Notes: generated by a model from the sequence alone, not told the origin. 64,000 nt of DNA from Thalassovita sp. (GCA_029212905.1 JARGPB010000002.1:62001-126000), one strand, 5' to 3'; shown: positions 16,816 through 26,737, numbered from the stretch's first letter. Made by a program: numbers and translations.

Positions 16816-16848
16816 CCCGGCAGGATTTACCCTGACCGGGTATTTTTA
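16816..16848 (+). terminator. Terminator-like hairpin between cysE and cysK
   Basis: CCCGGCAGG (16816-16824) pairs with CCTG-A-CCGGG (16831-16840), nine pairs with one bulged A, followed by TATTTTTA. It sits only 19 bases before the cysK start and includes the space just before its ribosome site, so it could end the cysE message or attenuate read-through into cysK. Confidence 0.5.
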
Positions 16849-16866
16849 TTGCAAAGGAGGGGTGCG

Positions 16867-17934
16867 ATGACCCGTCAAACGACCGGCCGCGGCCAGACCT
16901 ATGACAGCATTCTGGACACGGTGGGCAACACGCCGGCCATCCGCATCAACAAATTGGCCCCGGACCATGTGAGCCTGTACGTCAAGGCCGAGGCGTTCAA
17001 TCCTGGCGGCTCGGTCAAGGATCGCCTGGCGCTGAATATCATCGAGGCCGCCGAGGCCTCGGGCGCGCTGAAGCCCGGCCAGACAGTGGTCGAGGCCACC
17101 AGCGGCAACACGGGCATCGGACTGGCGATGGTCTGCGCGGCCAAAGGGTACCCTCTGGTGATCACGATGGTTGAAACCTTCAGCGTGGAACGGCGCAAAC
17201 TGATGCGGTTCCTGGGCGCCAAGGTGATCCTGACGCCCAAGGAACAGAAGGGCACCGGCATGTACCAAAAGGCCAAGGAACTGGCCGAGGCGAACGGCTG
17301 GTTCTTTGCGCGTCAATTCGAGACCGAGGCCAATGCCGACATCCACGAACACACGACCGCGCGGGAAATCATGAATGATTTCAAGGGGAAGTCTCTGGAT
17401 TACTATGTATCTGGGTTCGGAACCGGAGGCACAATTACAGGGGTCAGCCGCGTGCTGCGGCGCGAAAGCCCGGACACGAAAATCGTGTTGTCCGAACCCT
17501 CGGCTGCGGCGATGATCCAAAGCGGTATTGCTCAGGATCGTACCGAGGATGGTGAGCCTGCGGTCAGCCACGCGGCCTTTGCGCCGCATCCGATCCAGGG
17601 CTGGACCCCGGATTTCATCCCGTTGGTTTTGCAGGAATTGCTGGACAAGAACGGCTATGACAGCCTGATCCCTATCGGTGGCCCCGAAAGCATCGAGGCC
17701 GCGCAGAATCTGGCCCGCGACGAGGGGATTTTCACCGGGATTTCCGGCGGGGCGACTTTTGCGACCGCGTTGAAGGTCGCCCAGACGGCGCCCAAGGGAT
17801 CGGTCATTCTGGCGATGCTGCCGGACACGGGCGAGCGCTATCTGAGCACGCCACTGTTCGACGGGGTCGAGGATGGCATGACCGAGGACGAAATCGCCTT
17901 GATGCGATCAACCCCCGGCTATCAGATGGGCTGA
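16867..17934 (+). CDS. cysK: Cysteine synthase A (O-acetylserine sulfhydrylase)
   Basis: A 355-residue PLP enzyme that makes cysteine from O-acetylserine and sulfide. The PLP lysine is K51 (NPGGSVKDRLA); the substrate loop TSGNTGIGLA and phosphate-binding GFGTGGTITG are intact. Start ATG 16867 follows AAAGGAGG; an upstream in-frame ATG at 16807 lies inside the hairpin region and is not used. It is slightly longer than the E. coli enzyme at the C-terminus (GMTEDEIALMRSTPGYQMG), common in this family of bacteria. Confidence 0.95.
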   Translation: MTRQTTGRGQTYDSILDTVGNTPAIRINKLAPDHVSLYVKAEAFNPGGSVKDRLALNIIEAAEASGALKPGQTVVEATSGNTGIGLAMVCAAKGYPLVITMVETFSVERRKLMRFLGAKVILTPKEQKGTGMYQKAKELAEANGWFFARQFETEANADIHEHTTAREIMNDFKGKSLDYYVSGFGTGGTITGVSRVLRRESPDTKIVLSEPSAAAMIQSGIAQDRTEDGEPAVSHAAFAPHPIQGWTPDFIPLVLQELLDKNGYDSLIPIGGPESIEAAQNLARDEGIFTGISGGATFATALKVAQTAPKGSVILAMLPDTGERYLSTPLFDGVEDGMTEDEIALMRSTPGYQMG

Positions 17935-17939
17935 AACGC

Positions 17940-17968
17940 AAAACGCCGGGGCAAGACCCCGGCGTTTT
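17940..17968. terminator. Bidirectional terminator between cysK and aceF
   Basis: AAAACGCCGGGG and CCCCGGCGTTTT form a perfect 12-bp stem with loop CAAGA, flanked by T runs on both strands. It serves the convergent cysK (plus) and pdh operon (minus). Confidence 0.93.
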
Positions 17969-17987
17969 CTTTGTCGTATCAATGGCT

Positions 17988-19298
17988 TCAGGCTAGCATG
18001 ACCATCGGGTTTTCCAGATTGTCCACGATGGCCTGTAGCAGGTTGGCCCCCAGCGCGCCGTCGATAACCCGGTGATCCACGGACATGGTGACGGACATGA
18101 CGGTGGCAACGGTCAGTTCGCCATCGGCGCCGACAACCGGCTTTTTGACGCCCGAGCCGACCGCCAGAATCCCCGCATGGGGCGGGTTCACGATGGCGTC
18201 GAAATTGTCGATGCCGAACATCCCCAGATTCGAGATCGCAAAGGTGCCGCCCTGATATTCATGCGGTGCGAGCTTGCGGTCGCGGGCGCGTTTGGCCAGG
18301 TCTTTCATCTCGGTCGACAGGGCCGACAGGGATTTGACATCGGCGTCTTGCAGAACGGGGGTGAAGAGCCCGCCCTCGATCGCGACCGCAACGGCCACAT
18401 CCGAAGGTTTCAGTTGCAGCACGCGATCACCGGCCCAGACAGCATTGCATTCGGGCACTTGCTGTAGCGCGTTGGCGACGGCCTTGATGATGAAATCATT
18501 GACCGAGAGTTTGATCCCGCGCGGCTCAAGCTGCTTGTTCAACTGGCTGCGGAATTTCAGCAGGGCATCCAGCTGAATGTCGCGGCGCAGATAGAAATGC
18601 GGGATGGTTTGCTTGGCCTCGGTCAGGCGCGCAGCGATGGTTTTGCGCATCCCGTCCAGTTTGATTTCCTCGTAGGGGCGGCCGTCGTACATCTTCTTGA
18701 CGGTGTCGGTCGAAGGGCCGGTGGCTGCGGCGGCAACAGGGGCCGGGGTCGCTGTTGGGGCGGGCGCCGTTGCAGGTGCCGCGGGTTTGGCCGTGGCGCC
18801 TTCGACGTCGGCTTTGACGATGCGGCCACGCGGACCAGAGCCAGCGATCTGGCCGAGGTCCAGGCCTTTGTCGGCGGCGATGCGCCGGGCCAGAGGCGAG
18901 GCGAAAATGCGCGAGCCGTCCGCAGCGGCGGGGGCTGCCGGGGCAGGGGCTGCGGTCACCGCGGAGCCCCCTGCGGGGGCCGCCTTGGTGTCCGCGTCGG
19001 CCGGTGCGGCCTCCGGCGCGGGCGGCGAGGCGGTGCCAATGTCATCAGCGGTTTCGCCGTCTTCGAGCAACACGGCGATGGCGGTGTTCACCTTGACGCC
19101 TTCGGAGCCTTCGGCGATCAGGATCTTGCCGATCACCCCGTCATCCACGGCTTCGAATTCCATCGTCGCCTTATCGGTTTCAATCTCGGCCAAGAGGTCG
19201 CCCGATTGCACGGTGTCGCCTTCTTTGACCAGCCATTTGGCCAGCGTGCCTTCCTCCATGGTGGGAGAGAGCGCGGGCATCAGAATTTCAATAGGCAT
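17988..19298 (-). CDS. aceF: Pyruvate dehydrogenase E2, dihydrolipoamide acetyltransferase
   Basis: A 436-residue E2 core of the PDH complex, which moves the acetyl group from lipoamide to CoA. Domains: one lipoyl domain (1-80, lipoyl lysine K43 in [11 protein letters not shown]), an Ala/Pro linker, a peripheral subunit-binding domain ([20 protein letters not shown]), a second Ala/Pro linker, and the catalytic domain ending with [14 protein letters not shown], which holds the active-site histidine. Last gene of pdhA-pdhB-aceF, 12 bases after pdhB. E3 (lpd) is encoded elsewhere in the window. Confidence 0.96.
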   Translation of the reverse strand: MPIEILMPALSPTMEEGTLAKWLVKEGDTVQSGDLLAEIETDKATMEFEAVDDGVIGKILIAEGSEGVKVNTAIAVLLEDGETADDIGTASPPAPEAAPADADTKAAPAGGSAVTAAPAPAAPAAADGSRIFASPLARRIAADKGLDLGQIAGSGPRGRIVKADVEGATAKPAAPATAPAPTATPAPVAAAATGPSTDTVKKMYDGRPYEEIKLDGMRKTIAARLTEAKQTIPHFYLRRDIQLDALLKFRSQLNKQLEPRGIKLSVNDFIIKAVANALQQVPECNAVWAGDRVLQLKPSDVAVAVAIEGGLFTPVLQDADVKSLSALSTEMKDLAKRARDRKLAPHEYQGGTFAISNLGMFGIDNFDAIVNPPHAGILAVGSGVKKPVVGADGELTVATVMSVTMSVDHRVIDGALGANLLQAIVDNLENPMVMLA

Positions 19299-19310
19299 CG
19301 CGTTTTCTCC

Positions 19311-20669
19311 TTACCGGTAGGTGACTTGCTTGACGGCTGCGATTACCTCGTCGGTGGTCACCAGCGCCAGTTTTTCAAGATTGGCCGCATAGGGCATGGG
19401 GACGTCCTTGCCGGTGCAGTTGATCACAGGCGCATCCAGATAATCAAAGGCGCGTTCCATGATCGTGGCCGACAGGTGGTTGCCCAGAGAGGCGACAGGG
19501 AAGCCTTCCTCGACTGTCACGCAACGGTTTGTTTTCATAACAGAATTCAGAACGGTATCGTAGTCGATCGGGCGCAGGCTGCGCAGGTCGATCACCTCGG
19601 CCGAGATACCGTCTTCGGCCAGTTTATCGGCGGCTTCGAGCGCATATTGCATCCCGATACCAAAGCTGACGATGGTCACATCCGTGCCCTCGCGCCAGAT
19701 TTTGGCCTTGCCGAAGGGGATCGTGAAATCGTCCATGTCGGGCACGTCAAACGTGCGACCATAGAGGATTTCATTCTCGAGGAAGATCACCGGGTTCGCG
19801 TCGCGGATCGCGGTTTTCAGCAGACCTTTGGCATCGGCGGCCGAGTAGGGCATGACCACCTTGAGGCCGGGGATCTGCGCGTACCAGGCGGAATAGTCCT
19901 GGCTGTGCTGGGCGCCCACGCGCGCGGCGGCGCCGTTGGCCCCACGGAACACGATCGGACAGCCCATCTGACCGCCGGACATGTACAGCGTTTTGGCGGC
20001 CGAGTTGATGATGTGGTCAATCGCCTGCATCGCAAAGTTGAAGGTCATGAATTCCACAATCGGGCGTAGACCGGCAAAAGCAGACCCGACGGCGATCCCG
20101 GCAAAGCCGTGCTCGGTGATCGGGGTGTCGATGACGCGCTTGGCGGTGAATTCGTCCAACAGACCCTGGCTGACTTTGTATGCGCCCTGATATTCGGCGA
20201 CTTCCTCGCCCATCAGGTAGACGCTTTCGTCGCTGCGCATTTCTTCGGCCATGGCGTCGCGCAAGGCTTCGCGGACGGTTTGTTGCTTCATGGGGGTGCC
20301 TTCGGGCCAGTCGGGTGACAGGTCCACGGGCTTGATTTCGGGGGCTGCTGCGACGGCGGCGGCGGGTGCTGCCGCGGGGGCGGCGGTTTCGACCGGTGCA
20401 GGGGCGGCGATGTCATCGACGCTTTCGCCCTCTTCGATCAGGATCGCGATGGCGGTGTTCACTTTGACGCCTTCGGTGCCTTCTGCGATCAGGATTTTAC
20501 CGATGATGCCTTCGTCTACGGCTTCGAATTCCATCGTCGCCTTGTCGGTTTCAATCTCGGCCATGATGTCGCCGGATTGCACGGTGTCGCCTTCCTTGAC
20601 CAACCATTTGGCCAGGGTGCCTTCCTCCATCGTGGGGGAGAGCGCCGGCATGAGAATTTCTGTTGCCAT
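19311..20669 (-). CDS. pdhB: Pyruvate dehydrogenase E1 beta subunit with N-terminal lipoyl domain
   Basis: A 452-residue E1 beta subunit that helps bind thiamine diphosphate and decarboxylate pyruvate. Unlike most bacteria, and as is usual in alphaproteobacteria, it carries a full lipoyl domain (residues 1-80, K43 in [11 protein letters not shown]) nearly identical to that of E2, then an Ala/Pro linker, then the transketolase-like domain ([13 protein letters not shown] to the C-terminus; [33 protein letters not shown]). Thirteen bases follow pdhA. Confidence 0.96.
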   Translation of the reverse strand: MATEILMPALSPTMEEGTLAKWLVKEGDTVQSGDIMAEIETDKATMEFEAVDEGIIGKILIAEGTEGVKVNTAIAILIEEGESVDDIAAPAPVETAAPAAAPAAAVAAAPEIKPVDLSPDWPEGTPMKQQTVREALRDAMAEEMRSDESVYLMGEEVAEYQGAYKVSQGLLDEFTAKRVIDTPITEHGFAGIAVGSAFAGLRPIVEFMTFNFAMQAIDHIINSAAKTLYMSGGQMGCPIVFRGANGAAARVGAQHSQDYSAWYAQIPGLKVVMPYSAADAKGLLKTAIRDANPVIFLENEILYGRTFDVPDMDDFTIPFGKAKIWREGTDVTIVSFGIGMQYALEAADKLAEDGISAEVIDLRSLRPIDYDTVLNSVMKTNRCVTVEEGFPVASLGNHLSATIMERAFDYLDAPVINCTGKDVPMPYAANLEKLALVTTDEVIAAVKQVTYR

Positions 20670-20682
20670 GATCGTCTCCTCC

Positions 20683-21672
20683 TCAGGCGTAAATATCAGT
20701 CCAGAGCTCGTCCAGGGCGGGCTCGGGGCTGGCTTTGGCGAAATCGGCGGATTTGTTGACGATTTCTTTGATCTCTTTGTCGATGGCCTTCAGGTCATCT
20801 TCGGTGGCGTGTTTGCCGTTCAGCAGCAGGTCGCGCACATGTTCGATGGCGTCGCGCTCTTCGCGCATTTTCTGCACCTCGTCGCGGGTCCGGTACTTGG
20901 CCGGGTCGGACATCGAGTGCCCCCGGTAGCGGTAGGTTTTCACCTCAAGGATATAGGGCCCTTCACCGGCGCGGCAGTGCGCGACCGCCTTTTCGCCGGC
21001 GGCTTTGACGGCCAGAACATCCATGCCATCCACAGCCTCGCCGGGGATGCCGAACGCCTCGCCGCGGGTGTACAGATCCGGTGTCGAGGTCGAGCGTTTC
21101 TGCGCGGTTCCCATGGCGTACTGGTTGTTTTCAATGACAAAAATCACCGGCAGCTTCCACAGGGCGGCCATGTTGAAGGTCTCGTAGACCTGGCCCTGGT
21201 TGGCGGCGCCGTCCCCGAAATAGGTAAAGGTGACACGGCCGGTTTCATTGTATTTGTCGGCAAAGGCCAGCCCGGCCCCCAGCGGCACCTGAGCACCAAC
21301 GATGCCGTGACCCCCATAGAAATGTTTCTCTTTCGAGAACATGTGCATCGAACCGCCCTTGCCCTTGGAATAGCCGCCTTCGCGACCAGTCAGTTCGGCC
21401 ATGACGCCGTCAGGGTTCATGCCGCAAGCCAGCATATGACCGTGATCGCGATAGGACGTGACGCGCTTGTCGCCTTCCTCTGTCGCGGCCTCAAGTCCGA
21501 CAACGACGGCTTCTTGGCCGATATACAGGTGGCAGAACCCGCCAATCAGACCCATGCCATACAGCTGACCTGCTTTTTCCTCGAATCGGCGGATCAGCAG
21601 CATGTCACGATAGTATGTCTTCAGGTCTTCGGCAGAAACGTTTGATTTACTTTGGGTTTTTCTGGCGGCCAT
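20683..21672 (-). CDS. pdhA: Pyruvate dehydrogenase E1 alpha subunit
   Basis: A 329-residue E1 alpha subunit. The thiamine-diphosphate motif is [20 protein letters not shown]; the phosphorylation-loop region [14 protein letters not shown] is present as in mitochondrial E1 alpha. First gene of the pdh operon, with GGGAGGGGAAG before the ATG and an 18-bp near-palindrome 27 bases upstream that is shared with lpd. Confidence 0.96.
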   Translation of the reverse strand: MAARKTQSKSNVSAEDLKTYYRDMLLIRRFEEKAGQLYGMGLIGGFCHLYIGQEAVVVGLEAATEEGDKRVTSYRDHGHMLACGMNPDGVMAELTGREGGYSKGKGGSMHMFSKEKHFYGGHGIVGAQVPLGAGLAFADKYNETGRVTFTYFGDGAANQGQVYETFNMAALWKLPVIFVIENNQYAMGTAQKRSTSTPDLYTRGEAFGIPGEAVDGMDVLAVKAAGEKAVAHCRAGEGPYILEVKTYRYRGHSMSDPAKYRTRDEVQKMREERDAIEHVRDLLLNGKHATEDDLKAIDKEIKEIVNKSADFAKASPEPALDELWTDIYA

Positions 21673-21698
21673 GCGGCTTCCCCTCCCGGAACCAAGAA

Positions 21699-21716
21699 TA
21701 GTTTAGCGTTAAACCA
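21699..21716. promoter_or_regulatory. Candidate operator of the pdh operon
   Basis: On the plus strand TAGTTTAGCGTTAAACCA, a near-palindrome with arms GTTTA/TAAAC, 27 bases before the pdhA start and next to an AT-rich TATATAAAT that could be the -10 region. Fourteen of 18 bases match the sequence before lpd at 48324-48341. The regulator is not known from this window. Confidence 0.55.
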
Positions 21717-21822
21717 TTTATATATCATCCGTTGCCCTGAGGCGAGTACAAATTGACGTGGGGAAGCGCACGGCCAGAAAACAACGTGGTTTCAGCCGGT
21801 TAGTCAGAAAAAATTTTCGGGG

Positions 21823-22122
21823 TTAGCGGATTGCCAGCTCGTCACTGCGCAAAAGGCCCAGAACGGTGCGGGCTTGTTCGTCCAGAAGATCCAGATCCAG
21901 ATATTCGTCCGATAGCCGTCGGGTCAGGTTTTCCATCTGGGCAACCTCGACCGAGATTTTGTCCAGCTCATGTTCCAGACCGCGGGATTCAGCCGTGATT
22001 TCTGCGCGCCGGAACACACCATAGCCCCCTTGCACGGCGGCAAAGGTAAAATAGGCCCCCAATGCGAAAGCGGATGTGAAATAAACCCAAGCCCCGAAGG
22101 CCGGTTTCCTGCGATGTGCCAT
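21823..22122 (-). CDS. Septum formation initiator, FtsB/DivIC-like
   Basis: A 99-residue inner-membrane protein with one transmembrane segment (about 11-32, WVYFTSAFALGAYFTFAAVQG) and a coiled coil (AESRGLEHELDKISVEVAQMEN), the layout of FtsB, which links FtsQ and FtsL at the division septum. Located just upstream of the pdh genes, as in many Rhodobacteraceae. Start ATG 22122 has AGAGGC upstream; the in-frame extension to 22206 is not conserved-looking. FtsB versus a general DivIC-family protein cannot be separated by sequence alone. Confidence 0.85.
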   Translation of the reverse strand: MAHRRKPAFGAWVYFTSAFALGAYFTFAAVQGGYGVFRRAEITAESRGLEHELDKISVEVAQMENLTRRLSDEYLDLDLLDEQARTVLGLLRSDELAIR

Positions 22123-22308
22123 GTATTCTGCCTCTGGTTCCGCCTCTGACGGGCGATTTTTGAACAATGCCACAAGTGATTCGATTTGTGAATCCCCTAA
22201 TCGCACCAGAGGTTTGGCGTGGCGTCATTTTTTTCGGAACGCGGCGTCAAACTGGATATGATTCTGCGCTGTTGGCATTGTGCGCCTAACCTTGGAGGAG
22301 GACCCGGA

Positions 22309-23925
22309 ATGAGCGCCAGCGGCCACAGCATTTTGAACACGCACGACGTCCAGAACCAACCCGAGCCGCGCGTCGAACGGGACCTGTGGGCCGAGGACCA
22401 GCCGCTGCGCGAGCAAATGGCACATGCGGGGGCGGATTTGGCGGCGTTGGCCTCAGCTGGGCAGGCGTTTGGCACACAAGAGATGACTGTGGCCGCCGAG
22501 GATGCCCGCCGTGATGCACCCCGCCTGAAACTGTTTGATCGCTCGGGGCGCCGCGTGGATGAGGTAACGTTCCATCCCGGCTATCATAAGATTATGGAGC
22601 TGGGCGTTCAGCACGGATATTCCGCTGTCGCATGGGAGGGGGCCGCGGGCGGACACGCGACCCACGCCGCGCTGACGTATTTCATGGCGCAGCTGGAACC
22701 AGGCGTGTCCTGCCCGTTGACGATGACCTATGCCGCCGTGCCTGCCTTGCAGAATGACGCCGCGCTGGCAAAACTGTGGACGCCCAAGTTGACCGCGCGC
22801 AGCTATGATCCAAGGGTTCTGCCCCTGTCGCAGAAAACGGGCGCGACCATGGGCATGGCGATGACCGAAAAACAGGGCGGGTCAGATGTGCGGGCCAATT
22901 CGACACGGGCGGTGCGCGATGGGGAACATTACCGCCTGATCGGGCACAAGTGGTTCTGCTCGGCGCCCATGTGTGACGGGTTCCTGACCTTGGCGCAGGC
23001 CCCCGGCGGGCTGACCTGTTTCGTGGTCCCCCGGTGGCTAGAGGACGGCACGCGCAACACGATCCACCTGCAACGGTTGAAGGAAAAGCTGGGCAACCGC
23101 GCCAATGCCTCTTCTGAGATCGAGTATGACTATGCCTTGGCGTATCGTCTGGGCGACGAAGGGCAGGGGGTAAAGACCATCATTGAAATGGTCCACCATA
23201 CGCGTCTGGATACTGCGGTTGCCCCTGCGGGCCTGATGCGCGCCGCCCTGTCCGAGGCCAAATGGTGGATCAGCCACCGCCACGCCTTTCAGCGGCGCCT
23301 GATTGATCAGCCCCTGATGCAATCGGTGATCGCGGATCTGGCGTTGGATTGGGAGGGCGCGTTGGCCTTGGCCATGGGCTGCGCACAGGCCTTTGACGGC
23401 ACGACCGAAGAGGACCGCGCCTTTGCCCGGATTGCCGTCGCTCTTGCGAAATACCTGTCCAACAAACGCGCCCCCGGCGTCATCTACGAGGCAATGGAGA
23501 CCCTGGGCGGTATGGGCTATATCGAGGAAACCCCGATGCCGATGCTCTACCGCGAGGCGCCGCTAAATTCAATCTGGGAAGGCTCGGGCAATGTGATCTG
23601 CCTGGACATTGTGCGCACTTTGGTCCGCGCTCCTGATGCGGCTGAGGCGCTGATGACCCGCCTGAACCGCGTGAAAGGACAGGATGCGCGCTATGACGCG
23701 GCGCTCAAGGCGCATCTGGCCCGTTGGCCCAGCGTGCCCCCCGAATCCGAGGCCCGCTGGTTCACCGAAAACCTGGCCACTTTACTGGCGGCGGCGATGC
23801 TGTTGGAAAACGCCCCGAATGCGGTGGCCGATGGCTATATCACCACCCGGATCGACGGTCAGCGCGGGGCCACGGCGGGGGCAATTTCAGGCGTGGATAC
23901 GCTGGCGCTCTTGAACCGGATCTAG
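22309..23925 (+). CDS. AidB-like acyl-CoA dehydrogenase
   Basis: A 538-residue flavoprotein longer than ordinary acyl-CoA dehydrogenases and matching the AidB branch: N-terminal extension, AMTEKQGGSDVRANST (FAD and substrate region), GLTCFVVPRW, and the C-terminal SIWEGSGNVICLDIVR with the catalytic glutamate. AidB of E. coli binds DNA and is part of the alkylation response, but in alphaproteobacteria the paralogues are often simply called isovaleryl-CoA-type dehydrogenases, so the substrate is open. Start ATG 22309 follows GGAGGAGGA. The stop shares the palindrome CTAG with the stop of the convergent acetyltransferase. Confidence 0.88.
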   Translation: MSASGHSILNTHDVQNQPEPRVERDLWAEDQPLREQMAHAGADLAALASAGQAFGTQEMTVAAEDARRDAPRLKLFDRSGRRVDEVTFHPGYHKIMELGVQHGYSAVAWEGAAGGHATHAALTYFMAQLEPGVSCPLTMTYAAVPALQNDAALAKLWTPKLTARSYDPRVLPLSQKTGATMGMAMTEKQGGSDVRANSTRAVRDGEHYRLIGHKWFCSAPMCDGFLTLAQAPGGLTCFVVPRWLEDGTRNTIHLQRLKEKLGNRANASSEIEYDYALAYRLGDEGQGVKTIIEMVHHTRLDTAVAPAGLMRAALSEAKWWISHRHAFQRRLIDQPLMQSVIADLALDWEGALALAMGCAQAFDGTTEEDRAFARIAVALAKYLSNKRAPGVIYEAMETLGGMGYIEETPMPMLYREAPLNSIWEGSGNVICLDIVRTLVRAPDAAEALMTRLNRVKGQDARYDAALKAHLARWPSVPPESEARWFTENLATLLAAAMLLENAPNAVADGYITTRIDGQRGATAGAISGVDTLALLNRI

Positions 23926-24428
23926 GGCGCGGCACGCGCGTCCAGCACCAGTTGCAAGAACACCAGATCCAGCCAGCGCCCGAATTTCTGCCCGACCTGC
24001 GGCATCCGCCCGACCTGTTGAAACCCCAATTGCTCATGCAGCCGGATCGAGGCTGCATTTCCAGCCTCAACCCCGGCCACTATGACATGCAGATCGGCCT
24101 TGCGGGCGCGCGCAATCAGCGCCTCCATCAAGGCCAAACCAATCCCGCCGCCGCGCTGATCGTCCCGCACATAGACCGAATGCTCCACCGTCGCGCGAAA
24201 CCCGTCAAACGCCCGCCACGGACCATAGGACGCATAGCCCACAACACTGCCCGCGCGCATGGCGACCAACACCGGATAGCCCGCCGCCTGCCTGTCGGCC
24301 ACCCATGCGGCGCGGTCCTCCACATCTCTCTCGTGCTCGTTCCAAATGGCGGTCGTGTTGCGCACGGCGTCATTATATATTCCCGCAATCGCCCTCGCAT
24401 CCGCCGCACTGGCATCCCTGATCTGCAT
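23922..24428 (-). CDS. GNAT N-acetyltransferase (phosphinothricin-type)
   Basis: A 168-residue GNAT enzyme. The acetyl-CoA loop is DDQRGGGIGLALMEALI with preceding beta strand EHSVYVRD; IAGIYNDAVRNTTAIW at the N-terminus and LHEQLGFQQVGRMPQVGQKFGRWLDLVFLQ near the C-terminus are typical of the phosphinothricin/methionine-sulfoximine acetyltransferase group, which acetylates methionine derivatives or small amines. Start ATG 24428 avoids a longer frame that reads through the terminator hairpin at 24448-24473. Confidence 0.9.
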   Translation of the reverse strand: MQIRDASAADARAIAGIYNDAVRNTTAIWNEHERDVEDRAAWVADRQAAGYPVLVAMRAGSVVGYASYGPWRAFDGFRATVEHSVYVRDDQRGGGIGLALMEALIARARKADLHVIVAGVEAGNAASIRLHEQLGFQQVGRMPQVGQKFGRWLDLVFLQLVLDARAAP

Positions 24429-24447
24429 CCCTTGCCTCCAACGAAAC

Positions 24448-24473
24448 GGGGCGGTCCTGATCCAGACCGCCCC
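24448..24473 (-). terminator. Hairpin between the aldolase and acetyltransferase genes
   Basis: GGGGCGGTC (24448-24456) and GACCGCCCC (24465-24473) form a perfect 9-bp stem with an 8-base loop. It lies just downstream of the GAGTATTT repeat unit that ends the aldolase message, and its minus-strand tail is GTTTCGTT. Probably a second termination signal for the aldolase gene. Confidence 0.65.
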
Positions 24474-24521
24474 TTTCATCTTGCTCTAAATACTCATTGC
24501 ACACCAGCCGGGGCCGGGTGC
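24474..24521 (-). repeat. Hairpin plus GAGTATTT...GCAAGATGAAA element, copy 1
   Basis: Read on the minus strand, a hairpin (24521-24499, GCACCCGGCC with GGCTGGTGTGC) is followed three bases later by GAGTATTT-AGA-GCAAGATGAAA (24495-24474). The 22-base part matches a second copy at 37565-37586 in 19 of 22 positions, with the three differences together in the middle. Both copies follow the 3' end of a gene on the same strand, so this is likely a recurring 3' element or terminator type. Confidence 0.6.
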
Positions 24522-24530
24522 TACGATGCG

Positions 24531-25424
24531 TTATCCCGCAACCGAGGCCGCATAGATGCTGGACACGGTTCCGGCCAGCGTATCATCAAAGTCCTTGTCG
24601 TCCTGTTTGGCCGACAGCCCTTCGGTCAGCGCCCGCGAGAAGCTGGCGATGATGCCCGAGTTTTTGGACAGGCGGTCATTGGCTTCGTCACGCGGATACC
24701 CGCCCGACAGGGCGACGACACGCATCACTCGGGGGTGATCCACCAGCGGCTTATAGGTGTTTTCCGTCTCGGGCAGGGTCAGCTTCAGCATAACCTGTTG
24801 ATCGTCGGGCAGGGCGTCCAGCTGTTTGCGGATCTCGCCCAACAGGATTTTCTCGGCTTCGGCTTTGTCGGTGATGGTGATTGTCACCTCGGGTTCGATG
24901 ATCGGCACCAGGCCGTGGCTCAGGATCTGTTTGCCGACGGCAAACTGTTGCTCCACAATCGCCGCGATTCCGCTGGCCGAGGCCGCGTTAACAACCGAGC
25001 GCATCTTGGTGCCGAAAATCCCGTTTGCCACGGCTTTCTCAAGCAACGCGTCCAGGTCGGGCATGTCCTTCATCAGGCACACGCCGTCGGTTTCGTTTGC
25101 CAAGCCTTTGTCGACTTTCAGAAAAGGCACAACGCGGCGGTCTTCCCACAGGTAGCTGGCCGAGGGTTTGCCGCCGATTTCGCTGTCCATGGTGCGTTCG
25201 AACAGGATCGCGCCGATGATCTGATCGCCGGTAAAGGCGGGCGAGTTCACGATCCGCGCACGCATGTCGTGGATCAGGCCGAACATCTCTTCTTCGCTGT
25301 TGTAGGCGTCTTCTTCGACACCGTACAGTTTCAGGGCTTTCGGGGTCGAACCGCCGCTCTGATCCAGTGCTGCGATAAAGCCGTTGCAGCCGCACATCTG
25401 TTCAATTTGCTGTTCTTTCGACAT
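24531..25424 (-). CDS. fda: Class I fructose-bisphosphate aldolase
   Basis: A 297-residue class I (Schiff-base) aldolase that splits fructose 1,6-bisphosphate or runs in reverse for gluconeogenesis. Features: N-terminal [32 protein letters not shown], the segment VMLKLTLPE with the probable Schiff-base lysine, and the phosphate-binding [12 protein letters not shown]. Located just downstream of pgk on the same strand with a 119-base gap. A GTTAGCGC-like sequence upstream could be a central-carbon regulator site. Confidence 0.92.
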   Translation of the reverse strand: MSKEQQIEQMCGCNGFIAALDQSGGSTPKALKLYGVEEDAYNSEEEMFGLIHDMRARIVNSPAFTGDQIIGAILFERTMDSEIGGKPSASYLWEDRRVVPFLKVDKGLANETDGVCLMKDMPDLDALLEKAVANGIFGTKMRSVVNAASASGIAAIVEQQFAVGKQILSHGLVPIIEPEVTITITDKAEAEKILLGEIRKQLDALPDDQQVMLKLTLPETENTYKPLVDHPRVMRVVALSGGYPRDEANDRLSKNSGIIASFSRALTEGLSAKQDDKDFDDTLAGTVSSIYAASVAG

Positions 25425-25543
25425 GTTTATTTCCGTTTAAATACGAGTAACTATCCGGGGGACCCCCCGTTTCGCCGCACACTAGGTCAGACGAAACGAG
25501 GATACAATTCTGGTCGCGCTAACGGGCACCAGGATTGGCGAAA

Positions 25544-26737
25544 TCAGGCCGTTGATGCCTCGAGCGCGGCAACACCGGGCAGGGTTTTGCCCTCCATCCA
25601 TTCCAGAAACGCCCCGCCGGCGGTCGAGATATAGGTGAAATCCGCTGCTGCACTGGCCTGGTTCAGCGCCGCAACCGTGTCGCCACCACCGGCAACAGAC
25701 GTCAGCGCGCCAGATTTGCTTAGCTCGGCGGCTTTCTTGGCGGCGGCATTGGTGGCCATGTTGAAGGGGGTGATTTCAAACGCGCCCAGCGGGCCGTTCC
25801 AAATCAGGGTTTTGGCGCTGTCCAGAATGGAGCCAATGCGCGCCACGCTGTCGGGGCCTGCGTCCAGGATCATCTTGTCTGCGGGGCAGGCGTCGGCGGA
25901 CACGGTGCAGTTTTCGGCATTGGCTTTGAATTCAGCGGCGACAACCACGTCCGACGGCAGCACGATCTCGCATCCTGCGGTCTTGGCCTTGTCCAGAATT
26001 TCCAGTGCGGTGTCGGTCATGTCATGTTCGGCCAGCGATTTGCCCACGTTGATGCCCTGCGCGGCCAGAAACGTATTGGCCATGCCGCCACCGATGACCA
26101 AATGGTCGACCTTGGCGACCAGATTGCCCAGCAGCTCTAGCTTGGTCGAGACTTTGGCACCGCCAACCACAGCGACGACGGGGCGGGTGGGTTTGCCCAG
26201 GGCGGCCTCCAGCGCCTCCAGCTCGGCCTGCATCAGGCGCCCGGCACACGAGGGCAGCAGCTGTGCCACGCCCTCGGTCGAGGCATGGGCGCGGTGCGCG
26301 GCCGAGAAGGCATCGTTGCAATAGATGTCGCCCAGTTTAGCCAGGCGGGCGGCGAAGTCTGGGTCGTTCTGTTCCTCGCCGGGATAGAAACGGATGTTTT
26401 CCAGCAAGACCACCTCGGCGGCGCGCTCTTCATCGGTGTGGATTTCAGCGGCCTCCAGGGTTTCGACAAAGACCACCTTGTGTTCCAGCGCCTTTTCCAG
26501 GGCTTTGATGGTGACGCGCAGGGACATGTCCAGCACGACCTTGCCCTTTGGGCGGCCGAAATGCGCCACCAGGATCGGGCGGCCGCCTTGGGCCAGGATG
26601 TCATTTACGGTGGGGGCGATCCGTTCGATGCGGGTGGCGTCTGTGACCTCGCCGTCCTTGACCGGCACGTTAATGTCCACACGCACCAACACGCGTTTGC
26701 CGTTCAAATCCATATCGTCCAAAGTCTTCCAACCCAT
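25544..26737 (-). CDS. pgk: Phosphoglycerate kinase
   Basis: A 397-residue phosphoglycerate kinase that transfers phosphate between 1,3-bisphosphoglycerate and ADP in the cytosol. Signature stretches: [18 protein letters not shown] at the N-terminus, [37 protein letters not shown] and the nucleotide-binding [12 protein letters not shown] near the C-terminus. Normal family length. It is transcribed divergently from the cyclophilin genes. Confidence 0.97.
   Translation of the reverse strand: MGWKTLDDMDLNGKRVLVRVDINVPVKDGEVTDATRIERIAPTVNDILAQGGRPILVAHFGRPKGKVVLDMSLRVTIKALEKALEHKVVFVETLEAAEIHTDEERAAEVVLLENIRFYPGEEQNDPDFAARLAKLGDIYCNDAFSAAHRAHASTEGVAQLLPSCAGRLMQAELEALEAALGKPTRPVVAVVGGAKVSTKLELLGNLVAKVDHLVIGGGMANTFLAAQGINVGKSLAEHDMTDTALEILDKAKTAGCEIVLPSDVVVAAEFKANAENCTVSADACPADKMILDAGPDSVARIGSILDSAKTLIWNGPLGAFEITPFNMATNAAAKKAAELSKSGALTSVAGGGDTVAALNQASAAADFTYISTAGGAFLEWMEGKTLPGVAALEASTA

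Noticed and set aside
18597..20069. 490-codon plus-strand frame opposite pdhB and aceF
   Set aside because: Mirror of the strongly conserved PDH genes, low-complexity translation and no upstream signals.
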